This document shows positions 21,401-30,300 of a stretch of DNA of 64,000 nt, piece after piece. Where the stretch lies: NCBI GenBank assembly GCA_900323505.1, contig OOIN01000011.1, positions 62,001 through 126,000 on the forward strand, given 5' to 3'. A model generated the notes under the pieces. The model did no database searches and was not told the DNA's origin. It saw nothing but the letters and a program-made list of their open reading frames with translations. The stretch is from Ustilago trichophora. Its lineage: Eukaryota > Basidiomycota > Ustilaginomycetes > Ustilaginales > Ustilaginaceae. Both the position numbers and the translations under genes were made by a program. Positions within the stretch are counted from its first letter, which is position 1; each line of letters opens with the position of its first letter.

Positions 21401-22334
21401 GCTGGGCGTGGAACTTTTGAAGTTGCTCCTGGTAGTTTTGAGAAGCACGAGCGTCTGCGCTGAGCGAGTTGAGGCGTTGTACTCGAGTACGGAAGCGGAA
21501 GGCCTGTTGATCGAGTACACACTCGGGTTGCCAACCTTCGGGTGGAACGATCTTGACGATTCCATACGCCTTGCCATTGCCACCGTGCGGATCTGCGATC
21601 CACGAGATGTACTTGATTGGATCGGCAAACTCTTGGAGCGTGGGATAGAAAGTGGGCGCCTCTTCGAGTTGGAAAAGTCGTGGACGCATCCTCGGCGGCG
21701 GATTGCGCGGGGTGGTTGTGCTGGTAGGGATGGCAGGTTGCGTCCAAGTGGACGGAGCAGACGTCTGCGGGTCGGATGACGTTGATGGACTATCGAAAGC
21801 AAGAGGTGGGAATGGCTGGTGCTGGAACAGCTTGCGTACAGGATGATGTGCCGGATTGCCGGGGACTGCGGTAGGTGGATTGTGAAGCGGTGCGGATGTG
21901 GATAGCGCATCTGTAAGGGTCGAGTCCTTGGCCGAGATGGCAGACATGGCATCGGCCTTGCTCTTGCGACCGAGTCTTTTGGCTGTAGGAGGTTTAGTCA
22001 GCTCGGAATCGCCATGCTTTGTTTCATCATCGCTATCACCCCCAGCACTGGGTCCAAAGTCACGGGATGAGACGACGATGGGTTCTCGACGACGAGGGCG
22101 TCCTGGCGACTTTGTTGGACTCGAGGGGGCAAATGACTTTGTGGGTGATGAGAGCGGTGTAGCGAGTTGGGAAGAGGATGAGGATGAAGATGAAGATGGT
22201 GGTTCGAGCTTGATAGGCTCATGACCGTTGACGGACTTGACAACGATGCGCTGAGGAGTGTCGGTGGTGGAGGAGGGCTGAGCGCCCTGTTTGGATGGTG
22301 TCATTAGTGACGACGCTTTGTTGGGTTGTGGCAA
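15456..22334 (-). CDS. rum1: KDM5/JARID1-type histone demethylase, Rum1 ortholog
   Basis: Chromatin repressor of the JARID1/RBP2 family, which removes methyl groups from histone H3K4. Single exon, 2292 residues. Order: JmjN (about 225-270, PTFYPTLQEFADPIKYI), ARID (about 310-395), PHD1 (about 539-588, CEICLRGEDG), JmjC (about 705-860), C5HC2-type zinc finger region, PLU-1-like helical region, PHD2 (about 1423-1480) and PHD3 (about 1667-1712, CLCHEPESGRMIACDKC), then a disordered tail of about 580 residues. The Fe(II) ligands are kept: H747 and E749 in WHNED and H835 in YHSGFNHG, so activity is expected. The C5HC2 finger appears to lack some cysteines. Length and domain order match Ustilago maydis Rum1, known as a repressor of b mating-type regulated genes needed for spore development. 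Confidence 0.95.
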   Translation of the reverse strand: MPQPNKASSLMTPSKQGAQPSSTTDTPQRIVVKSVNGHEPIKLEPPSSSSSSSSSQLATPLSSPTKSFAPSSPTKSPGRPRRREPIVVSSRDFGPSAGGDSDDETKHGDSELTKPPTAKRLGRKSKADAMSAISAKDSTLTDALSTSAPLHNPPTAVPGNPAHHPVRKLFQHQPFPPLAFDSPSTSSDPQTSAPSTWTQPAIPTSTTTPRNPPPRMRPRLFQLEEAPTFYPTLQEFADPIKYISWIADPHGGNGKAYGIVKIVPPEGWQPECVLDQQAFRFRTRVQRLNSLSADARASQNYQEQLQKFHAQQGRKRVSVPVIDGRSLDLYQLKLVISSLGGYDAVCRGRKWSDATRKIGYSDKDSAQLSTQVKAAYSRIILPFEEFLAKAKEQSRANASSISPQLAQNSTMAEAHENGLNHVSMSPSLDACSTGDRAAQSNTPEPLTAPIAADLLANATPVIESATQSPSGVASTRRSARKRSEAASTPASSSRNPLQLASSPATPLAARRRKGVSPHVESDPHARTQSAHHGQEEQMCEICLRGEDGPSMLLCDECNRGYHMYCLQPALTSIPKSQWFCPPCLVGTGHDFGFDDGETHSLFTFWQRAEAFKREWWSKRPERIWKPDEAVLGASGHDAPTNGLARRVDGTDLIVSEDDVEREFWRLVHSQNEEVEVEYGADVHSTTHGSALPTQETHPLSAYSRDKWNLNNLPILPGSLLQYIKSDISGMTVPWIYVGMIFSTFCWHNEDHYTYSINYQHWGETKTWYGIPGQDAEKFENAMRKAAPDLFETLPDLLFHLTTMMSPEKLKKEGVRVVACDQRANEFVVTFPKAYHSGFNHGLNLNEAVNFALPDWIFDDLESTRRYQRFRKPAVFSHDQLLITVSQQSQTIETAVWLEAAMQEMVDREIAKRNALREIIPDLKEEVYEEDVAESQYLCAHCTIFCYLGQLTSPKADGVACLDHGFEVCNADAPVKWTLKLRFSDDQLRSILAKVCEKAAVPRNWIQRLKKTLALGPNPPLKTLRSLMHEGERIAFSLEPLEDLKTFVACANSWVERANVFLIRKLHKRRGEPAAAPAGRGRRSKGGATGDDSFARRQSMDTTADDADTAADRSPEALYALLGELDSLHFDAPEIASLRSLVQEHEEFIARCNEILAQRDTNEASLKDCESVLTLGSSLNVDAPQIKELSDYVERRKWVQEVTEARDTYLYYHEVQELLQRAESCGLGDHELRRDLEQRRDAGQRWTERAREALEGPEPMTVGLLEELSDSSSEIPVVLEVAQDISNALTKAKELQKTVQTLYKSLQAGAQGTNGLDADGDLSMISVSESSEAADRMALLPDARRAIRAVKSNKLELEHAKEIEKAIQIYDAWRATFNQIMQTIAAGTRRLTDTDRDAELDRLVERVENATDPSDDQPKAVSRNCICRSSVPITVPSSSTAECSHCHVRYHLPCIKVRSSEVSRAEGGWTCPFCPWYGNAAFLKNRKAVSVTELSKLVYDQDHRRDQFKFLPLEWDAIEEVVAKAKRFETAAKRMIKTLSLMRKDQKQAILAHWLRRSIGCPVDVLGPEKVNMLDLISENLLGLGPIEIDGRPAPASDSNKADTPSRSDDRSEAVRAQSSSRSMAPADRDSGSPAVRDDRKRKAKRGKRAKLVFREEIGIGAYRDRQPIYCLCHEPESGRMIACDKCMLWFHTHCVRLDDPPNLGNEPWICPMCCIKAERKYPQAEVRVKDIGVTDPDLWLDIRATLRSLEKPVSKVQSWNSHEDKRIVLHLDKFTPAIHAEEVHSQINKRARLESDTPSKARASLGRSDSLSTPAKDGGAQPYAPAPVPSEAARGLVPASSTPAGQSQPVAEAPAPQPVREDDSFAAASPPQFDAKAGPSPGNASFEWAQAARRRNAEGMDNLYRRGITDTMLMRFYVGWNGRVLIHPMRDPSGIIVEISLGEAIRLHADDPEGVRVIRAAIDRHNARMDRAAAAQGAPYRGYPCEMDDPMHSRMAFGREDPRYVSQRHEQPIVPSNGSRFDMRSPGLVPSHLASDREFERERDFTEGRDPRFGDSDFRPLRSPAMAAAGVPVTSPAQRSNVAREVMPTYARSVGSNGVGPSITSPYAGAAELGRHSSSHGMHATSDRAPPYPVGPSDLDGRRGPPPAMPTYSSAKLESSVSGPTYASLALDPAMMADEAAAQVDPALTKSPVPSTSASQTAPAKTSTAPTEAPRARDDADERSPKPGSKDASDAASEPKGKKMKEEDGEEREDLESVRQQARQMARRMRPDASEAEIERLVQNFIGGGEAV

Positions 22335-24378
22335 GTGTCAATCAGCTACTCAACACGGTGATGCTGTCTTGTTGGGTATATGTTTTGTAATAGAGGGTAT
22401 ATGTTGGTCGATGTAGAAGCGTGGGAACGGCAGAGGTGATGAGTCAAGAAAAGAAAAATAAATGGCACTAGACGAGTAATGGTGTAGCAGTCATGCGACC
22501 ACTTTTGTGCTGAGCGCTGTAGTTGAATCGACGGATAGAGCCGATGTGATGATGGCTATGAGACCAGATTGCTGAGTTGAACCAATCCAATCCAATCGGA
22601 ATGCGACCGATACTGTATGATTCTGGTAGCTGAACCGAGAATGTAAAGTGTATTTTGCCTGTGCAAATGGACTAGCGCCAAAGAGATGGATCAAAGTTGG
22701 AGGAAAAAAAGGCGGATGAAAGGATGATAGGTTGAGAGATTGGATGTCGGACGATGTTGGTGATGTTGGTGATGTTGGTGAATGTAGTAGAGGGAGGAGA
22801 AGGAGGAGGATGTTCAAAGACAAAAGAGCATTGGCAAGTCGAGGGAGGGAGGCTTGAATTTTGGATATCGAAACCAAAGTGTCCAAGCTCAGGCGCGGGC
22901 TGGCTGACTGGCTGGCTGACTTGGCTTGCTTCATGTGTGTGCAGTGTGCTGTGCAAAAGGGAAGAAAAGTGGGGTTTTTTCCCAGCAGCGCTCAGCTTGC
23001 AGTGCGAATGAAGAAAGAAAAAGAAAAGGGATTACTGTTAAAAGAACGGTGCAGCTGCGCCGTCTGTCAAGATTGGCCAGATTGTTTTTGGGTTGCCCTG
23101 TTCCTTTGTGCGCCGCGCTGTGCTGGTTTTTTCTTTCCTTTTTTTTTTTTTTTTCCGCCCGACTCTTTGAGTACAGTATGCGGGCTGGACAGGCAGATAG
23201 GCAGCGGATGGTCCTTAAATTCGGGTTTGCCGAGCTGCAGTGGCTTGGGTTGTTGCGCCTGTCGACTTTTGCCAAACGCATCAATCCACCGTGTCAATTA
23301 GGGAATCCCATGCCCAAAACGCCCACCACTTTACTGCACAGTACAGCACTTTGCCTCTTGGTGGCCTGCCTTTTTTTTTTTGATCGGCGCTCCCGTCTTT
23401 GGCTTGAAATCTCTTCAAATTGTGCCAAAAGTGTCAAGCTTGGCTGATCGACTCGAGTACAATTACAGTACAACGGCTGCTCCCTCAAAAGGTCACACAC
23501 AGAGAGACACACATGTCGAGTGTCGTGCGCGGCCCTCCAGCCTTCAGAGCCTAGACTGAAGGCATATGTCTGCTATTGTTGAGCTCGATATCCACGCTTT
23601 GGACTGCGTATCAAGCGGGTGGTGTGTGTGTGTGATGCGCAAAGAGGACCAACCTTGTCCTTCTTTGGCTCGTTTACCAAGAAGCAAAGTATTCGGCTCT
23701 CTTTTACCATCAAAAACACGAGCGACACTGTCAACTGCCATCGCATGCATTGAATGGCATTTGCACGATTCTCCAGACTCGAAGTGTCATCCATCATCCG
23801 AATCGCAAACCAACTCTTCGCTGTCGCTTGCTCTTCGAATGCTCCACCCCTTGCTCCCCAACTCAAAACCCAGATCTCACCCCAAGTCAACCGTCACTCC
23901 CTGCAAAACAGCTTCACAGCACCGTCTCAATCACATGCTCAACGCCATCGCAAGCCATCAAACATCATCCTCCCGCCACACCAAGCCAATAACAGAAACG
24001 TGATTGCAGATCGTGCCAAAAGGAATTTAAGCGCAAAAAAGTTAGAAAATATAGGAGAGAATACGAGAAAACAGCGAAGTCGAAGAATTGTAGATTTTTA
24101 ACGCCATGGTGTCATGAGCACCACAAATCCAGGCCAATAGGGGGGGTTTATGGGGGGGAGCGAGAGGCCTCGATCCTTCACTGGCGGCTAACGGTCATGT
24201 AGAGAGTGTGATTCTAGTTGGAAGACGGAACTTGTACCTCAGAAGCGAAGAGCTGCTTTGGCCCTGGGTAAAAAGAAAACAAACAGGATATTGGGATGAC
24301 GGCGGCTGCGCAAAATCTTGGCAGCAGCGTGGGGTAAATGCGAGATTCGGATCCGAGAGAGTCTTGGGAGCCTCCCCT
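22335..24378. promoter_or_regulatory. rum1 upstream region and pma1 3' flank
   Basis: Both neighbours are transcribed leftward, so the left part is the rum1 promoter and leader and the right part the pma1 3' UTR. The sequence next to rum1 is CT-rich on the minus strand. GATGTTGGT repeats lie near 22750-22780 and T-runs near 23140 and 23370. Several 70-170 residue frames here have repeat-like composition and no domain. No gene is supported. Confidence 0.45.
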
Positions 24379-27318
24379 TTACTCGTCCTCGATCTCGGTA
24401 CGTGGGTGGAAGGCCCAGAGCTCCTCGCCATCGTCGTTCTTCTCGTGAACAATGGTGAGTCGCTGCAGGTTGACAAAGAAGTCCTCGAGCAGAGGGTTCT
24501 TCTGCGATCGGGTGCGGCGGCCGAGGTTGTTGAGCCACTCCCACTTGTTGAGCAGGTAGTAGACGGCACCAACAATCGCAGTCACACCGATCGAGTAGGC
24601 GTACACACGCACAACCGTGACAATGTCGGTCCAGCCACCGTGAGGAGCAGTGACCGGGTTGCGGTGAGGAGCACCCGAGAGCCAACCAAACAGACAGAAG
24701 AGGGTAGCGATAACATCGACACCGAGAACGGCGCCGACCAACTGCCACGAGGGGAGGGTGATGTCCGACTCACCACCGCCCAGACGAGTGATGAAGATGA
24801 GCCAGTTCTCCGTGAGCGAGACCTCGAGGAAGAGAATCTCCTGGGTGTTACCAAAGTTCTGAATGACACCTCCGTTGTTGAGGAAGAGAGTACCACGAAT
24901 GATCCAGGTACCAGCAGCGAGCAAGAGACCGAGGATGACCGAGATGATCCAGATCTTGGGCAGCTGCCACTCGACGGGTGCCTTGGCGTGGGGAGCATTG
25001 TCGTAGGCGATGGCAATGGTGGCAACATCGGCGAACAGAGCGATAAAGACAATCAGGTTGGATCGGATGACCTCGTCGAGGATGAGGATGGTGAGCACAA
25101 GGTAGATCTCGAGGTGGAGACAGAGCGAGATACGGTACTGGATGTAAGCCTTCATACGGTGGAAAATCTGACGGGCGACCTTGATCGAGGTAATGATGGT
25201 CGAGAGACCCTCGTCGAGGAAAACGACATCGGCGGCGGATCGGGCAGCGTCCGAGGCACCCTCGACAGCGATACCACAGTCGGCCTTCTTGAGCGAGGGA
25301 GCGTCGTTGACACCGTCACCAGTCATGGCAGTCAAGTGACCACGGTGCTGGAGCATCTCGACGACCTGGTACTTGTGCTCGGGGAACACCTCGGCGAAAC
25401 CGTCGGCAGCCTCAACAAAGTCGTGGATGGCCGAACCAGCCATGCCACCAGAGCCGATGAGGCGGTGCGAGTCGTAAACCTTGGTACCGAGAGCAAGCAT
25501 CTTGCAGGTCTCCTTGGCGATGGCGACGGCGTCACCGGTAAGCATCTTGACCGAGATACCAAGCGACTGAGCCTCGGCGATGGTAGCAGCAGTGTCGGAA
25601 CGGGGAGGGTCGAACATGGGCAGGAGACCGAGGAGCTTCCACTGGCCGTCAGTGTTCATGGCAACACCGAGCGAACGGAATCCACGCGAGGCAAAGTCAC
25701 CAGCGACCTTTCGGTACTGGGCGGCAGTCTCGGCGTCAGGGGCACAAAGCTTGAGGATGGCGTTGGGGGCACCCTTGGCGGCGATGTACTGCTTGCCGTC
25801 CTTCTCTACCTCGGCGGTGATGCGCTTGGAGACGGGGTCGAAGGGGGTAAACTTGTGGGTGATCCAGCCGGAAGCGAGCTCATCCTGGGCAGCGGGGTAG
25901 TCCTTGAGGGTCGAGATGGTGACCTTGTCGATGGGGTCGAGCGACTTGACGTTGTGCGACGAGGCAAGAGCGGCAACGGCCATCATGTAGTTGACGTCAA
26001 CACCCTCCGAGGTGAAAGGCTCGTGGATGGAAAGCTTGTTGGCGGTGAGGGTACCGGTCTTGTCGGAGCAGAGAACGTCGACACCGGCAAGCGACTCGAT
26101 AGCGGTGAGCTTCTGGACGATAGCCTGGCGCTTGGCGAGGTAGGCGGCACCGACAGCCATGGTGGTGGTGGTAACACAGGGGAGACCGACGGGAACACCA
26201 ACGATGAGGAAGATAAGGGTGTAGATGAGCAAGTTGTTGTCGGTGGGGGTGGCGATACCGGTGTTGCGGAAGAAGCCGCCGATCCAGAAGATGAGGGTGA
26301 AGACGATAACGAGGAAGAGAAGAGCGGAACCAATGGAGCCCATGACCTTCTGGAAGTGACCCTCGGTCTCGCCACCAAGGACGAGAGCGGCAGTGCGACC
26401 GACGAAAGTCTGCTTGGCAATGTCGGTGCAGAGGACGTAAGCCTTTCCACGCTTGCAACCAGTGGTGTAGAAGACGGTGTCACCGACGTGCTTGTCGACG
26501 GCGAGCGACTCTCCGGTGATGGCCGACTGGTCACAGGCGATGATGGCAGGGCCCTTGTCGACACCCTCGTCGTCGTCATCCTCGTCGCCGCGGCGGGAAG
26601 CACGTGCCTTTTCGAGGATGGCGGCGGCCTGGGAGCCGTCCTTGTCCTCGTAAGCAGCCAGAACGCGACCGTCACAGGGGACAGTCTTACCATCCTCGAT
26701 GACGACAATGTCACCGGGCACAAGGTCACGAGCCTCGATTTCGACCTCACGGCCGTCGCGGATCACAGTGGAACGAAGAGCGATACCAGCCTTGAGCTGG
26801 GCAACAATATCACCGGCCTGCTTCTCCTGGTACCAACCGACGAAGGCGTTGAGGAGCAGGATGGCGATGATGACACCAAAGTCGATCCAGTCACGAAGAC
26901 CGGCGGCGAGGATGACAGCGAGTTCCATGACGTACAGAACGGGACCACGGAAGAAACCGATAAACTTGAGCAGGAGGTTCTCCTTGGGAGACTCGAGCTC
27001 GTTGTAACCAAAGAGGGATCGGCGGTGCGAGACCTCGGACTCGCTGATACCCTTCTGCATGTCGGTCTCGAGCCAAGAGGCAGGGACCTTTTGGGCGACC
27101 TCCTCGACCTCGCCGTGCTTGTTGACGCGGACCTCCTTGGTCTTCCAGAACAAGGGCCATTCGCGCTTCTTGACGATGCGCGACTCGTCGGCCCCCTCCT
27201 CATCGGAGCCGGCAGACTTTTGGGCGCGGATGAACTCGATGAGCTGGGCGTACTCTTCCGAGACGCCCTCGATGCCCTTCTCGTTCCTACCCTCTTGGGT
27301 AGCGGAAGAGTCTGACAT
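24379..27318 (-). CDS. pma1: Plasma-membrane H+-ATPase (P3A-type)
   Basis: Pumps protons out of the cell using ATP, building the gradient for nutrient uptake. Single exon, 979 residues, typical length. The phosphorylation motif CSDKTGTLT places the catalytic aspartate at D419. Other P-type marks are TGES in the actuator domain, MLTGD, and TGDGVNDAPSLKKAD in the hinge. About ten membrane spans are expected, with PVGLP at the central span. An acidic insert, GDEDDDDEGVDKG, splits the actuator domain just before the TGES loop. The C-terminus ends ELWAFHPRTEIEDE; it lacks the Ser/Thr pair known from the yeast Pma1 tail, so regulation may differ. Codon use is strongly biased (GTC, GCC, AAG, CTC), fitting high expression. 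Confidence 0.97.
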   Translation of the reverse strand: MSDSSATQEGRNEKGIEGVSEEYAQLIEFIRAQKSAGSDEEGADESRIVKKREWPLFWKTKEVRVNKHGEVEEVAQKVPASWLETDMQKGISESEVSHRRSLFGYNELESPKENLLLKFIGFFRGPVLYVMELAVILAAGLRDWIDFGVIIAILLLNAFVGWYQEKQAGDIVAQLKAGIALRSTVIRDGREVEIEARDLVPGDIVVIEDGKTVPCDGRVLAAYEDKDGSQAAAILEKARASRRGDEDDDDEGVDKGPAIIACDQSAITGESLAVDKHVGDTVFYTTGCKRGKAYVLCTDIAKQTFVGRTAALVLGGETEGHFQKVMGSIGSALLFLVIVFTLIFWIGGFFRNTGIATPTDNNLLIYTLIFLIVGVPVGLPCVTTTTMAVGAAYLAKRQAIVQKLTAIESLAGVDVLCSDKTGTLTANKLSIHEPFTSEGVDVNYMMAVAALASSHNVKSLDPIDKVTISTLKDYPAAQDELASGWITHKFTPFDPVSKRITAEVEKDGKQYIAAKGAPNAILKLCAPDAETAAQYRKVAGDFASRGFRSLGVAMNTDGQWKLLGLLPMFDPPRSDTAATIAEAQSLGISVKMLTGDAVAIAKETCKMLALGTKVYDSHRLIGSGGMAGSAIHDFVEAADGFAEVFPEHKYQVVEMLQHRGHLTAMTGDGVNDAPSLKKADCGIAVEGASDAARSAADVVFLDEGLSTIITSIKVARQIFHRMKAYIQYRISLCLHLEIYLVLTILILDEVIRSNLIVFIALFADVATIAIAYDNAPHAKAPVEWQLPKIWIISVILGLLLAAGTWIIRGTLFLNNGGVIQNFGNTQEILFLEVSLTENWLIFITRLGGGESDITLPSWQLVGAVLGVDVIATLFCLFGWLSGAPHRNPVTAPHGGWTDIVTVVRVYAYSIGVTAIVGAVYYLLNKWEWLNNLGRRTRSQKNPLLEDFFVNLQRLTIVHEKNDDGEELWAFHPRTEIEDE

Positions 27319-30300
27319 GGCGATCTAAAGCTTGTTAGACGCTATAGCAGAGAGCAGAATTGGGGGGGAATAAGCAGGAATAGGAGAGGAGAGGAGAAAA
27401 AGGCCAAAGATTGGAACAAAAATAGAAGAGGAAAAAGGATTCGTGTCAGCTTAGTCTGAGCTTTCCAACATCAAACACGGCCATGGCGGATGAGCCGATG
27501 AGCGCCGTATCCAAAGTCAAGCGGGGTCTTGGCTTGGAAACACATCAAGAAAAGCAACTCAAGATTGCAATGAATGGCAAGCTCGATTGCGACCAGAGAC
27601 CAAGATACCGTGTTTCACAACCTGGCCCATTTTTGAACCGCGTTCAAGAGTCGGATGTGTCGTCTTGACAACAGAACAATCGACGTGGAAAGCAGCCTTA
27701 ACAGTGTGCGTGGGTTGTATCGGCTGTGTGGATGGATCGACAGAGTGTGTTGCGTGTGAAGACTTACGTTTTGTTGTTCAGATGATGGCTCGCTCGGTTG
27801 AGGGTGTAAAGGGATGACTCTCTCACTCTACCAAACGTACTGCTTCAGAGAGGCGAAACAGTAGGGCGGGTAGTCAGTGGAATGCGATTCGACAGACAGC
27901 AGTCGTCACTTGGCAGAGAGGGATGGTGGGGAGGGAAGGGAAGGGAGGGTCTTGAGGATGGTGGTGGTGGTGGTGGTGGTGGTGAGTCGGAAGAAGGAAG
28001 TTGACAGAGGAGCAAAAGGTGTAGAGTCGACGATGGACCAAGAGGGTGATGAGGGGGAGGCCTTTGTTTATGAGGCGACGTTGACCAGGAGAGCGGGCAG
28101 AGGGCAGCGGCGGGCGAGCTGGTATCGAGACAAAGAGAGAGAGAGAGCGAGAGGAGGGAGAAACGGGCAGCCAAAGTCGGAATGCGAAAGCGGCTCTGAG
28201 GCACTCTCTCACTCTCTCTCTCTTTCTTTCTCTCTCTCTCTGAACGGGACAGGACGATTGCGGCGGACAAAAGCACGGCAGCATCAGAGAGCAGCCAAAA
28301 CAACGAACAACAACCAAAAAAACACAGGCAATCAGAGCAGAGTCTATGCAAAATTGCCTGCCGGATTCTGTCGACGCACGGGCGAACGGGCAGATTTTTT
28401 TTCTTTTAATTTCTTTTTTCTTTTTTCTTCAGAAACTGATCAGCTGAAGCTGCGCTTCTCTCTGGTGTTTTTGCGCGGAATCCTAAACCCAACGTTGGAT
28501 CGTCCGGAGGCCAGGTGCCTGATACGCGAAACAGATGGCTCGAGAGCCCCAAGAAAATTAAGCGAAGCAAAGCAGGCAAATAGGCAGAACATCGGTCAAA
28601 TACAATTTTGTCGAAATGCGCACACACAACTCCTCCGACCTTTCGCTCTACTGTAAGTGGTTTACATAGAATCATCTATCTTCTGCCCATCAGCAACACC
28701 TGATCTTGACCAAGAGAGCATGAGCTGGACCAGTAGCGAGGTCAAAAGCAGCAGGGAAGAGGAGCGATATCTAATTCGACACTGTGTTTTTGGTTGCTCT
28801 TTGCATGCAGAGGGGTCACGCTGATCTCTTGATCCTTGTGACACCAGGCCGCGGCGGCGGTAACGGCAGCACAAAGCACAAAGCACGAGCACGAGGAGCA
28901 GCAGCACGTCGCAACAGCGCAGGAGAGCATACCTGGCTGCAGACTGGAAGAGCAAGAAAAAGCGAGGATGACCATCTCGTGCATCTGTAACGGCAACACG
29001 CACAGGTCCAAAAAATACAACCGAAACAAATGGGCATCTGACCAGAGCTAGCCAGCCAATTAAGGCCGAAAATGGTCGATACTCTGTCCAAATTTCGAAC
29101 CTGCATAATTTTGTATTTTGTTTTTTTTTTTTTTTTCATCTGTAGGAAACTGCACGAATCCGGCTGGGATTTGCAAGGTGCGATGACAGGTGCAGCATCC
29201 CTTCGGCATCTGGCCTCACAAACCTTCAACGGCGACAGAAATCCGAAAACAGACGAACAGAAAAAGATAAAAGAGAAAAAAGAGCGGCAAGATCGGAACC
29301 CACAGAAAATCAGGCAGCTTACAGGCAGTCATCACATCCACATTACTGTATTATTACAGAACAGTAGTATCGAAACGAGCGACACGACACAAGCGAGCGT
29401 GATGAAATGCAACACTCGCCGTCCAACACAAGAAAGAAAACACCAGGGTGTGAGAGGCCTCACTTCGGCTTAGGGTCCCGAGCTGCCTCGAAACTGCGTC
29501 GACATTGGCTTGCCACGTACTGTTCAGAAGAGCATGTCCCTGCTCACACTACTCTGGCTTGTGAACAACATCCCAATATCTGTGTTGATATGATGTACGG
29601 GCTTATTCTTGTGCACATGTGTTTATCGCCGCTTGGCTGTAGATTCCAGAAGCGCTGCAAACGTACAGTACAGTAGAACGTCTACTCGAAAGTGCTGTTT
29701 TGTTTTCGTGTTTTTTTTTTTTTTTTTTTTCATTTTCGGTTCATTCTGTAAAGAAGGAATTTCCGACGCCATTCCGCATCAGCAGCTCTTCTATCCCTTT
29801 TCGACTGCAGTGGGAATCTACTGTATGGTCAGCTCGAGGGGAGCCTGCATTCGAATCGACTCGTTTCCAGACCGAAAAGAATACTGTAAGCCTGGTGTTG
29901 GTCTCCCATCAACTTGTTGTGCTTTGACGGTGCTCGCCCATGTTGACGATCCAACGGATCGCCGCGACGCAACAGTATGCATGCACTCGCTCGTCGGAGC
30001 TTTGCAAGTTGCATCCCCCCCAGCCTCGAACCGTGTCCCCTTTTCTTTGCTTTCTGGTGGTCAGCCGACGGTTGCTCACCATCAGCTGTTGCGGAGTGCA
30101 GCTTCGGCCAAGCAAGCACTAGGTGCTCCCATCGAGGCACCATCAACTCGGTCAGGTATCAAGATGGAAGATGGGTCGACTCTTGAAGGATGCACGCCAT
30201 ATCCGATCCTAAAGACGCTCGGCAACCTGTATTCTATCACTACCTTCCGTCCTGAAACGAGATTTCGGGTATTCGAGCCTGCTTCGATTTGGAAGGCTCT

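Noticed and set aside
24208..27315. 1035-residue plus-strand frame
   Set aside because: It lies fully antisense to pma1 and arises from that gene's strong codon bias (GTC, CTC, GAC), with no stop codons on the other strand.
27877..28656. 259-residue plus-strand frame
   Set aside because: It is antisense to a pyrimidine-rich promoter tract; the valine, Arg/Glu and Ser/Leu runs come from simple repeats.
30015..30035. GGTTCGAGG on the minus strand as a possible tRNA B box
   Set aside because: No matching A box, stem pairing or anticodon arm could be found; similar isolated words near 29090 and 53505 also failed.
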